A stretch of DNA of 64,000 nt from Anastatus disparis (taxonomy: Eukaryota > Arthropoda > Insecta > Hymenoptera > Eupelmidae): positions 2,852,001 to 2,916,000 of the forward strand of contig JAFFSR010000221.1 of the NCBI GenBank assembly GCA_017163975.1, written 5' to 3'. Made by a program: the position numbers and the translations under genes. Below are positions 44,601-56,228 of this stretch, piece by piece. A model generated the notes under the pieces. The model saw only the letters and a program-made list of their open reading frames with translations, searched no databases and was not told the origin of the DNA. Every line of letters begins with the position of its first letter. The first letter of the stretch is position 1.

Positions 44601-46522
44601 GTACATTAATTTTTAATAAGTCAACGAATTTAATCGCCTTTAAATAATTCTTCCCATGAGAGTTGTGCCGAATCGCAGTTACAATGAATACCAGATAAAT
44701 TGAAATTTTTCATTCTCGAGTGGATTTATAGTGGTTCACCAAAAATAACAAACATTTTTTCGAATTGTGGTTGTGATAATTTCTTCTATTAGTGACAAAT
44801 TGATAGCTATAGGATTGAGGATGATATTCTTTAGAATACAAATGTTGAAATTATCAATATATATATAAATTGATTATTTATACTTGATTAGTTGGAAAAA
44901 ATAAATTGTATTTGGATGTTAAATTTAAAACTTTTTATTCTTAGAAAATTTTCACATTGTATTCGTGAATGAAAATCAATTAAGAAAAATAAATATTAAC
45001 AGACTAGCGAATAGCACAATTCAATATTTTGGTAGTTCAAGCAAGGAACGTGTATTCGCTTATCCCAAAATGTTTTTCAATTTCCATATCGGTGCTGGTT
45101 TTGATCACCAACATGTGTACGCGTCGTGTAAAAAATTGTTCTGCACTCAGTGAATAGGATGGCAGGCTATTTCAATGAAAATTGAAATATGTCCTAGGTT
45201 ATATTCGAGATAAAAAGAAAAAAAATGATATTCAATGATACACCGTAAAATATAGAACACAAATTATTATTTTATACACGATTTTAGAATATTCAATCAA
45301 AATTTAATTTTTCATAGATTTTATAAAATTGAAATTTACAATTTCTATAAATAATGTTTGTTTATTTGACTTTTAAATAATAAGATCGTTTAAAGTGTAT
45401 TAGTCTTTATAGTATTAATTATAATATTTATTATTTAAAACAATATGACATACTTAGAAAATTCTATTTTATTATTATATTTCCAACTTAATTTATTTTT
45501 TCAGTTTGATTATGTTCTTCTAATACAATGAAAAATAAACTATGTAACTTAAACCAATGTGAATAGTATGATACTTATTCATTGCTATTTTGTAGCTATA
45601 TTATACGATAACTAATAGCCTAGAGCAAAGAAAGAAAGGGAAAGACAGAGAGAGATGGAGAATATTACCTCGCTTCCAAAATTTGAATAATTCAATCGTT
45701 TTAGCTGGAGCAGTGTTTAATAAAATAATCCTTCGGAATCTCAAAATAAAAAAGATGAACCGAATGCTATTTACGATAGAGGGAAAAAATGAGAAAAAAA
45801 AGAGGAAAAACATATTTTTATATTCAGGATGTGGTTGCCATAGTGGCAGCCCAAGAGAATTGCAATTTAATACCTTTTGTTTCGTTTTATACCAAAAATG
45901 CATTTCCGCATGGGTCGGGGGTTTAGATATTGAGATTCTGAATGGGCGAATTCTAGATATTCAATTGAAGTAAATATTTTGTACGTTGGATTTTTCATCT
46001 TTCTTTGATCGAGCTTATTTGATGGAAAGGTAAAGATTTGAAAAGAATTTTCTATAAACGGCGAAGAATCAATATTAGATAATTTATAAACATTCTATTC
46101 AAAAAGTATCCTTTTACTATAACATAAAAGTAATATTTAACGAAACAGTATATATGATTTTCATGAAAGATCGTATTCGGTGAAAATATAAAATTACATT
46201 TCTAAAATTTCTTTCGACTTTCTATTTATAATTATCTATCAAATTTCTTTTTTCTTGGAATATAGATACTGCAAAGTTAATAATATTTGGTGAAAACAAT
46301 TTAGCTTGTTTTTCATTCAATAAAATCTAATGTCTCGTTAAAATCTAAGATTATTAATCTGTATTATATCGTGTATCTGCAGCTTAATCCAAAATTATTT
46401 CATCTTTAGAATTCAGTAATCCATCTTTATAAAATGGTTTTATACATGATGCAATGCTTAAAATTATAATTAGTAAAATAAAAAATAAAATTAAAATTAA
46501 AATCCACTAACATCAAATAATT

Positions 46523-46722
46523 TTTTTTTATTTAACGTCGCTTTATTTATATTATCATTTTGATTCAATTTAACGACGGAGGTTTTTAGTGTGTTTGTGA
46601 ACAAAGCACATATACCATATACAGTGGTGCTTGCATCAATCGGCCGCCGAGAGCGGGATTCGAACTCGGAACCTCGAGATTATGAATCCATCGCTCTACC
46701 GACTGAGCCACTGAGGCCTCAA
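46523..46722 (-). mobile_element. tRNA-derived SINE, copy 4 (best preserved)
   Basis: Flanked by a 9-bp target-site duplication CAAATAATT (46514-46522 and 46723-46731). On the minus strand it has the head CAGTGGCTCAGTCGGTAGAG, B box GAGTTCGAATCCCGC, body motif GCAAGCACCACTGTATA, CTTTGTTCACAAACACACT, and tail AAAGCGACGTTAAATAAAAA. Length about 200 bp. It sets the boundaries for the whole family. Confidence 0.9.
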
Positions 46723-49700
46723 CAAATAATTCTTATTAACTCACTACAATCGTAAAGACATTTGCCATTGTACATAAAAGCTATGATAAATGTATTTAAT
46801 TTTCTACAAAATAATTCAATGAAACTTTAAATTTCCAATATTATTATATTTTTGACGCTTTAATACGTTTACATATTTATCTGTTGAAAATATATGGGTA
46901 TTAAACTTGTTTAATTTTAGTTCTAGTTAAACTGTTCTTAATTACATATCCACGAGCACATATGTTTGGCAAATATTTTCCTTAAGGTTATATTACTGTT
47001 ATAACAGTCAGAGAAAGTTATTTCATCAATTTTGATCCAATGTTAAAGGAAATAAAACAGACTTTATTGAGTTTACTTTCTTGTTTATTAAATTTTTCGA
47101 CTGTTGATATTCAGAGATTGCAAAGACAATATTACAAATGTTATAACTTTAACCAATACGTCGTTTTAAGACGTATAAAATAAAAAAGAGCTTAGCATGG
47201 GGTTTGCGCTTGTGGAAGCCGTGGTATATATTAATAAAATTCACATAATCAAATTCTAGTGTTAGTATTATTAATAACTATGGCTTCATAATTACAATAA
47301 TTTTGGCACGCTAAAGCTAATTGCTTCATTTATACATGCAAAATGCACTGTTAAATGGAAGTGAGATTGCGCAACAAAACAAGTGAGAGGCACATTATGT
47401 AAGTGAAATGTATGCAACCCGACCGATATGTTATTTTTCTTTTTAAGGTGAATGCATTATCTAATGTCGCTGAGCTAAAAACTTTATTCTAATTCTGTTT
47501 TTCTGTAATTTAAAGTCTGTTTTTAATTATAAGATCCTCAGAAAATATTAGTCGTCCTCGAATTGAAGCAATATTTTTTATGACACTTTTACTACATAAT
47601 ATGTCCGTTGTTATAATAAATTACAAAATTTTCAGGATGTAATGAACTATTTTTTTGCTTCTTTAAAATAAAGAAAATTAATAAATTTTATGATGAATTC
47701 TCGTTAGCTTGATGTGCACTTTAAAAAACGTATTCTTTGTAAAATCTTTTTGTGAATTTCAATACGTATTTTTTTACAAGCAAAGAACAAGTTCTATTTT
47801 AAATCTTTTTCCTATAATATTGATGTTTTGTATGGAAGTTTTATCGTTTCAATAGCGGATGTATTCTTTCGTTCATCAGTTAAAAAAAACAAAAAAAAAC
47901 TAAAGTTTTTACACTCATTATCATAACTTTGCTCAATGTCTAATTAATAATGAAAAAATACCTGAAAAAAATAAATTTATTGGCATCAATTAAAATCATT
48001 TTGAAATTTCATTAGTTTTAAAATAAACGAGTGCTAAAGAAAAAAGTTCACATGTCCGATCGTATACTTATAAGCTCTACTTAAAATAACGAGAAGATGT
48101 ATTATTTAATTATCGTATAACTGCAACAGCTTGGATAAACAATTCTCCTACAACGGACACGTCTGTACAGTATTGTTTCTTTTGCTATATGTATGTTGAC
48201 TCATATATGACACTGATATAGACGTGGTAACTTGGTTACCGAGGGAATGGTTAATGGTCCACAGATACGAATATAGCTATGGTATTCGTATTCTCTTCTC
48301 TCTCTTTCTCTCTCTCTCACTCAGTTGACCCGATAACAGGTGGTGGTATAATTAAACCGCGTTATGGTTATGGCTTTGGACGTTATGCTTGTTGAAGTCT
48401 ATTCGTTTGTTTCAAACTTTAGTTTTCTTTTCCAGCACTATTACCTATAACATGTTTATTTTCTTTTGTATTTTTAAAAAATAGCATAATGGCTTGTATT
48501 GACTTTTTTATATTATTATTTCTATAATAAACTAAAGTTATTTTTTAATTTCTAAAATGTAAAAAATAAATATATTATACTTATGTATTTATTTTTATTG
48601 AGAAAAATATACAAGTTATTGTTAAATAAAAAAAGATTTTTTTTATTTCGAAATTCGAAGTAAAATTACTAGTAATATTTGCCATGTACTAACACTTTTA
48701 TGAACTATGGGAGAAAGAAAGGTTGAAGTCGTTTTTCTCCCACCATTTGATTTCCAAAACATGATAGCGTCACACTGCAGATGTCGTTTTGCTTTTCAGT
48801 GATCATAAAGTTACCGCACATGCACGTATATACTTTTGCGGCAGGCGTTTACGAGTACGTGGATTTTGTTTTTGACGTTGCATTTACGAGGAAGCTTGCT
48901 GTTTTGCCACTTAGCGTCACGCTATCAATGCCGTACGATGGGGGCTCAAAACGAGTGATGCATGCTTTAATAATATAGATTTGTATTCATATTCAAAGTC
49001 ATATCGATTTTAAAGTTAGTATTTCAAATTTGCGTTATTTTTACAGAGTGCCAAAAAAGGGCTGCTTCGCAATCATCATTTAACTTATTGAGAAAAAAAT
49101 TCTTTTTAAAATTTTCATGAAGATTAAAATAATTGTGCAAAATAATAGCGTTTTACAGATGAATTCGAAATAAAATGCCAATTATAAATTTTAAAAGCTT
49201 ATTATTATTGAATTAAAAATCATTATTACAAATATTTAGCTTTCTCAAAACATGAAAAAATATTTTTTCTACTCTCAAATATTACAATCAAAATTTATGA
49301 TAAAAAATGTTAAACGTTGTTAGATTCTTTTAAAAGCATAGAGCTTTTTAATAAATTTTGCTGACTTTCTCAAATTCATTTTTAAAATTATAAAATCCGC
49401 TTTTATTTTTTCAGGAAGAAATTATATATATTATGGCTGTTAAATACATAAGTGCGAGTATGCATAGTAATCGCATTAGCAGCGTTCGCCAGAATAAAAT
49501 ACTACGGTTCTCTCACTTTCGCATCTGAAACTAACGAGCGCAAATGCAAGTAGATGCGCACAAGGGTGATGATTTACATGAGAGTCTGTACTCGTTCAGC
49601 TTGGTCATAAGGATAGAATTTTTAATGGAAATTTTTATTGTTGCACTTGGCTAATTACGGCACTGATCATACATAGCTAATAGTTATTTCTAATGTGTGA

Positions 49701-51489
49701 ACTTTATTTTTCCCATTTTTTAAAAACTTTTAATCTAAAACTTTAAAATTTATTTTTCTACATTTCTACATGAAATTTTTTTTTATGATCGAATCTAATT
49801 ATATGATGTCCATTTCAATAAAGAGAAAATGTGTTAATTGTAGAATAAGAATAATGAATTGATATAATTCTGCGTTATTTAGATAATGCATATTTTTTAT
49901 TTTTATTGCAACTTTTTATGTTAAACTTAGTTTGTATATCTTGTGAATTGTTTTTATGAATATAAGTTTGTTCATAATATATTAAAAGTTAAAGTAAAAA
50001 GTTAAGTACTCGCTTTGAAGACTCATTTTCAAACTAATTACAAAATTTCGTTGAACAAAATTAAAATCCAAACTATTAAACAGAACTTCGAATTTAATAT
50101 ATATTGAAATGTATAAAAGAGAAGTCAACAAAATATTTAAACTTTATTAAATTTATTTTTAAAGCCAATGATTAATGATTATTAAACTAATAATTTGATT
50201 ATTTAATTAGTTTCTTTAAATTTATTTTTAGCTGTTTGTACAGCTATAGAAATTGCAAAATGTATTCTAAAGTTCTTATTTCGAATCCAGTTTGTTTTTG
50301 TGTTATTAAAAAGCGGAAAATTCCTATAAAAAATATAACTTCTATAATATGACACACTTGATTATTTTACAATATTTCGCTTGTGAATCAATAGATTTGC
50401 TTCGTAGAAAAATCTGTCCAAAGCCATTTTTTAGATTTACGAAGAGTTAACATTAGTGACGTTAACAATGTAAAAATATTGCTTTTAGCAACAAATTTAT
50501 TTTAAATAAAAATTATTGATTCTCGTTTTCGCGCTTCTGCTGATTTTGAAATCAGTGTCGCCATCTTTTGGAAATTTCGTACATCATCTTTAGCTTACGA
50601 TATAGTTGAAAACACAGATTTCTTTATTATTATTTGCAATTGATTTTTTGGCTTACACAATTTTGTATCCATACAGCTTTGGCTAATTTTATTTTTAATC
50701 TACACAAGCAAAATGTGAATAATTTATTATTCGTTAATACCCCAGGAAAAACATGTAGGTGGGTAAACCCAAGAACATACTTTGCGTACAGGAACTATAA
50801 TTTTATTAATAATAAAATTAGCTCTTTGCTTATTTAAATTTATATTTTCAACGATAAAAGAATCAAAAATCAATGTTTTTAAAAACGTTGATAGGTGGTT
50901 GATGAACAGAAATTATAAGCTTCTATCAACTATCATAGTGTCAAATTTTATTTCAACTATTGATTTTTCAAAATCAAAGTTACCAAAAAGACCATCTACA
51001 TGTAAATTTAGTTAGTATTTTTTGCTTTTAGCATGCCTGTTTAAAACATTAGTTAGTGTTGTAAGTTAAATATAATTGCAATCATTATAACTTAAAAGCA
51101 GATATCAGTAATGGGTTGTAACCAATCATCATATTTATTTTGGCATCCTGAACTATATTTATGCTTATACTTATGTGTATCAATATTATCCCTACTGAAA
51201 AATGACATGTGCAAACGCATGTGCGATCTTAGTCCGTTCGCATGACCGATCGCATGTCCCATCGTACTCTAATTCATAGGAGCCGTATTCCGTAAGCATA
51301 AAGCTGTCTTTATACTAACTTTTAACACTGTTGCACATGCGCAGAAACCAATTTTCTTACTTAACGGCGTAAATAACGCTGCGTTAAAGTTATAGAATAA
51401 GGCCCCAGGTGATAATTTTGAGCTTCATGGTGGGCATACGAACGTATGTGCAATATCAGGAGATGTACATTAATTAAAATATACATCGT

Positions 51490-51629
51490 ATGGTCAATGT
51501 CCCAATTGCTACTCACGAACCTATTACTAGCCGTTCATTGTTAAAAATTTTTTTTTTTATCTAAATAACATTGAGCGGTTAGTAATAGGTTCATTTCTAA
51601 CAGCGAGTAGCAATTGGGACATTGACCAT
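51490..51629. repeat. Short foldback repeat (140 bp)
   Basis: ATGGTCAATGTCCCAATTGC at the left is repeated inverted, ending at 51629; AACCTATTACTA and its complement continue the match inward around an A/T-rich centre. It lies just 20 bp from the next hairpin element. Confidence 0.8.
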
Positions 51630-51648
51630 ATTCGGGAGTATAAACTGA

Positions 51649-52182
51649 CATGCGAAATAATTACAAGATACGTACTTATAAAATTTATACGTAAAATTGA
51701 TTTAATAACAACAATTCTTGTTTATAAAAACAACGGATCACTGATGCTTATAAATCAGGAAGACTCCAAAAATGCATTCTCCATTCTAAAGAAAAAAAGG
51801 ACCAGTCTGTCAAACTGTGACGTTAGTACCACAAGCCTCAACTTTATATGGCTTAGACTACTTTATTCTTGTCGCTGATACGTTAAAACGTTGTATGCAC
51901 CACGCTGTAAGCAAACGTCGATACTATTGTAAGTTGTAAGCTTGATCGCTGGCTCGCACACGGTTTTAAAATACCAGCGTCAAGAATAGAGTAGTCCAGA
52001 GGATATATTTTGAGGCTCACGATACTTTACCGTTCGACCATCCAGTCTTCTCTTTTTCTAGAGAGCATTTTTGGAGCTTTCCTAGTTTTTATAAGCGTTG
52101 GCGCTCAATTGCTTTCATAAGCTAAAATCGCTGCTTCCATCATCTGAATTTTATAAGTATGAATCTTGTAATTATTTCGCAT
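51649..52182. mobile_element. Long imperfect hairpin element (~534 bp)
   Basis: ATGCGAAATAATTACAAGAT at the left tip is repeated inverted at 52163-52182. Further inverted matches run inward: ACTTATAAAATT, the GGAAGACTCCAAAAATGC region, AAGCCTCAA, and GACTACTTTATTCTTG. Arms of roughly 230 bp are broken by small gaps. Non-coding; most likely an aged foldback or MITE. Confidence 0.75.
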
Positions 52183-52839
52183 ATTAATTTATACATGCAA
52201 ATTTTATATATATTATTTAGAACTATTTCACACTAGTGAATAGTTTCTTATGTCTGAATCTTATATATCCTACATTTTATATAGGAATAAAATTATTATA
52301 TTCATTATGAAAACTGAATGAGTTCACGGAGAAAAAAAGTTGGTGACGGTTAGGTAAACTGCAGATAATAACTCTGAGCTTAACTCTTCACCTAACTTTT
52401 TATGACTATCTAATCTTTTTTAGAGTCTTTAGATTTTCAGATCATTGGTAAGATCATAACCTCACTTTTACGACGTAGCACTAAAATATAGATTAGTATT
52501 CATTCATATTCCTTTAGTTATTGTCGAACTGAGTCGGTAATGATTCCAAATATTTTTAGTAGCCGCTTACAGATTTTTCTCTCCGAGTAATGAATTTAAT
52601 TTAAAAACTTTTTCTGCCGCAAATCTTCCTTCAGGCCTTTTTGTTGTAGATTTCTTGCAAGCACTTTAATGCAAAATAGCATCTATATTGCAATTAGGTG
52701 GTCAGATGCTGTGTTTGCATGAATGTTGGGAATTTTGGGACCAGGTGAGAGGGCTGTTTTGGAGAGAAATGAATCGTTCTGGTGTCTTTTGAAACATTCA
52801 AAAAGACATAGTTCTTGATATTCGCCACAAAAGGTCGTC

Positions 52840-54290
52840 ACCATGGAACGTGTGTTATATGTAAGCAATCGCATACAGATATCTAAGGTACGAAAACTTT
52901 TTATAATAGTGCAAACTGTCGCCAACGCTACCATGCGAAATGTATATATCGCTTACAATCAAAGAACAGCGTGAATTATGTTTGTAGGAGATGCGTGGAG
53001 TTGGAGACAGAGAAGAACGCTCCTACCATTAATCAAACTGTTGAATCAAACAGTCAGAAGCCGTAAGGAGTCAATAAGATTCTTAAAAAGTTACCCTTTA
53101 GTACCTTTACACCATCGAAGACAGTCACACAAATGACACCGGTCGCCAGCCTACAGGGGCAACCAACAAATAACTCAATTAATACGTCAGCTACCAAGGC
53201 AATTCCGAAGGATGATGCGGCGCATGAAGAAAGACATAATTTAGGTATTAATTCTATTGTAGTTTAGCGAATTAGAGAGGGTGTTGCGCGTTCTGTCTCC
53301 ACTACTTTTTTCAAAATATTAGAAATAATAATTTAAAAAATAATTTATATAACAAAAAGAATTTAAAAAATGATTCTGGCTTTTTTTAGTCCAGGCTGCT
53401 TTGTCTAAGATTATGGGTACTTTGTCTTGTAAGTTTGAAACAATCTTGAATGCTCTTGATTGACTTTCAGATCTTGAGAGTCATATTTGGTATGTGTAAT
53501 GAATTTTGAGACATTGTTGACAAAATTAATGATTAGAATCAATTAAATAAAAATTTAGATTTCATGTAGACGAAATTTCTGGACGAAAACATCAAATTTA
53601 TGAGAAGAGTTAGCACCCTAGAAGAAAAGTTGCTGTCTACTATGAAAGAGAATCATGAAACAACCAATAAAAATATGATTTCTAATTTGAATAATATTAA
53701 ATCTTTTCTACATAATGAGTTTCATGAAGTTGGCAAAAATTTCTCAGAGCTTACAATGGGGGTGGCTTGCGTGGCGCAGACCATTATACTGTGCGCCGAT
53801 CTCATTATACTGGATGGGCAGTTAAATACACCACATACTGAAATTGTCACAACATCATACACTGATAGGTTACAAACTCATAAAGTGGATAATGGAAAGG
53901 TTAATCATTTTGACACAAACAATTGTGGTTTCAGGGATAGTTATGTAATGATCTCTAGTGGACTGGACTGCTCAGCGGCTAATGTCCGACTGAAGGATAA
54001 CAATGCAGCTGTTCTCAATATTATACTACCAATTATAGATCAGACACAAATTATCGGTTTCTGCATTATCTTCAGATTCTAAAAACCATGTTTCTGATGT
54101 GATCGGTGGCAGTTCGGTGAGTTATTTTTCGCTGTTGGTGAGACTCTCCGAAGCGAATCTAGTTCGACAAGTATTTATGACGAAACACAGAATCACTTAT
54201 TTCTCATCTGCGTATGTTGATCTTTCTCGACTTGCCAGTTTGCCTACCATCAAGAGTCATCATAAAATTTTTATTAATGATTACCTTTAA
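52840..54290 (+). pseudogene. Degenerate non-LTR retrotransposon ORF1 (PHD-like finger, coiled coil, FP-like end)
   Basis: From 52851 a frame encodes CVIC, then NCRQRYHAKC and YVCRRC (to ~52995), the spacing of a PHD-type zinc finger, with one internal TAA and one lost cysteine. A linker stays open until TAG near 53270. A new frame (53600-54082) begins with a coiled-coil stretch (TLEEKLLSTMKENHETTNKN). A third frame (54099-54290) ends in ASLPTIKSHHKIFINDYL, like the IYVNEHL segment of FP/LINE ORF1 C-terminal domains. Domain order fits ORF1 of an insect LINE. No endonuclease or reverse transcriptase follows, so it is a truncated, dead copy. Confidence 0.6.
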
Positions 54291-54518
54291 AAAAATATTT
54301 ATAAGAATTTTAAAGATCTCAAAGCAGCAAAAAATAGAAAAAACTACTTAAAACAATTTTGTAACTCATAAAAAATTATTGTTTTATCTATACTTAAATT
54401 TACATTTTTGTTTTTTATTCTACGGTCAATGGAATCGGAAATATTTCTATTTCAAGAATTATCTTTTTTCCAAAATTTTTTCGGAAATGTTTACAAAGTA
54501 CTGTAACGTAATAACGTT

Positions 54519-54805
54519 TCAAATAAGGTGCCGAAAATGACATCATTTTACAAAGAAATGCTATTTTATCAACTTTTTCTAAAATGGCACTTTTTTGAAA
54601 TCTCAATTGTTTTTTTACTTTGTACTTTAATTTCATGCATTTCAATAGAAAAAAATTTAATTTCAAAAATTATTTTTGAAATGAAATATTTTGTTACTAC
54701 TCCGAAATCTAGCGTGTTATTCGGCACTTAATTTCAACTGACATCGCTTTCGGCACATTTTTCGAAATGGCGTTGTTTTCAGCACCTTTTTTGAAATGGC
54801 GCCGT
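54519..54805. repeat. Direct 29-bp repeat pair with an inverted partner
   Basis: Two adjacent ~29-bp units (54748-54776 and 54777-54805) share TTTCxGCACxTTTTTxGAAA and TGGCG. An inverted version (AAGGTGCCGAAAATGAC) occurs near 54524-54540. Probably subterminal repeats of a small DNA transposon whose ends I cannot place. Confidence 0.45.
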
Positions 54806-55222
54806 CTTCTTCCGGGCTAACGATATTCTTTTTCTTAAATAAAATTATTTGTTAAATTTTACAATATAAAACCTTGAATATACTAAAATGATATTTCGAG
54901 TGTAAAGAAAACGCAATAACGTACAATTCACAAGAACAACTCGTTTGTTATACTATTATAAACAATATGGCTGTTATAAAATTTATTACGCATAGCTTGC
55001 TTTCCATAAACCCAAGCGTAATAACACGATATACGAGTAATTGAAATTATAATTGTCAAATGCTATCTGCAAGACTCAAAGCTAGTGTGGACAAGTATTT
55101 ATAATTATCAGAAACACGTATAATAAGTATATTTAATAATCTTGGGTCATTTCACTACAGCAAAATTCTCAGAAGTGTATGAAAATATCAACGTATGCTC
55201 CGCCATCCCGTTAACCGATTGA

Positions 55223-55885
55223 CTAGGAGAGTATCACAACTCCGGATCACGGATTTTGCTCAAACTTTGGGATAAGTTTCCAAATGTCAAAATATGAATG
55301 GAAACAGAATTTTAGACACCAACGCTCAATATTTCCCTAGTAATAGGCAATTAAAGAAAATCACTAAAAAAGTTACTAGATTTTTAAACGCATTTAGTTC
55401 CTTAGCATTGATAGCTAGAAGCTTGAAACTTTTTTTAGATGAAAGCTGAGCTCAAATCCTTTCGAAATAGTAGTTATAGCATGTCAAAATATTATTTTTT
55501 CAAAGTTATAGCGTAATAAACATTGGACCTGATTTTTCTTTTTAAAACATTAATTAATAACAAAAGCTGAAATTGGGTCTAATGTTTATTACGCTATAAC
55601 TTTAGGAAAAAATAATATTTTGACATGCTATAACTACTATTTCGAAAGGATTTGAGCTCAGCTTTCATCTAAAAAAAGTTTCAAGCTTCTAGCTATCAAT
55701 GCTAAGGAACTATATGTGTTTAAAAATCTAGTTACTTTTATTAGTGATTTTCTTTAATTGCCTATAACTAGGGAAATATTGAGCGTTGGTGTTTAAAATT
55801 CTGTTTCCTTTCATATTTTGACATTTGGAAACTTATCCCAAAGTTTGAGCAAAATCCGTGATCCGGAGTTGTGATACTCTCCTAG
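55223..55885. mobile_element. Foldback element with ~308-bp inverted arms
   Basis: Left arm 55223-55530 and right arm 55576-55885 are nearly exact inverted copies, with a ~45-bp centre. Tips read CTAGGAGAGTATCACAAC. A TGA sits just outside both tips, so a 3-bp target duplication is possible. No coding capacity. It lies about 340 bp beyond the 3' end of the odorant receptor. Confidence 0.88.
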
Positions 55886-56108
55886 TGAGTCACGAACGCT
55901 CTTAGCTTTACTATACGTATCATATATTAAATAGTTGTACAAAATTTTTAATACACTTATTCTAACCATCGTCAAACTTAGATTGTGCTATTTAAAGTAT
56001 GAGAAACTAAATCAATGACAAAGTAAAAACATAACAATATACTAATTATAAATAAATTGTTCATGAATGTTTGACATGTGTTTTGAAAGAAAATATATAC
56101 TTGAGGCA

Positions 56109-56114
56109 TTTATT
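56109..56114 (-). terminator. Candidate polyadenylation signal of the odorant receptor
   Basis: AATAAA on the minus strand, about 115 bp beyond the stop codon (56229-56231); it is the nearest canonical hexamer I found downstream. Confidence 0.4.
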
Positions 56115-56228
56115 TGTTAAAAAATGTATATATTTGAAATAGCAACTTTTCTGTTAACCAATTTTATAACAAGTTTAAAGTGCAATCTCTGAATCATATT
56201 AATAATAATAAAATATCTTCATATTTTG

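Larger units (their letters stand above)
43271..51489. other. Intergenic DNA
   Basis: Holds the G-run (43773), paired palindromes (44572) and a SINE (46523). Small GC-richer patches lie at 43590-43960, 48120-48370, 48720-48960 and 49480-49600 without coding evidence. Confidence 0.5.

Noticed and set aside
54415..54731. Open frames on both strands
   Set aside because: Lie in a repeat with inverted motifs; composition is AT-driven.
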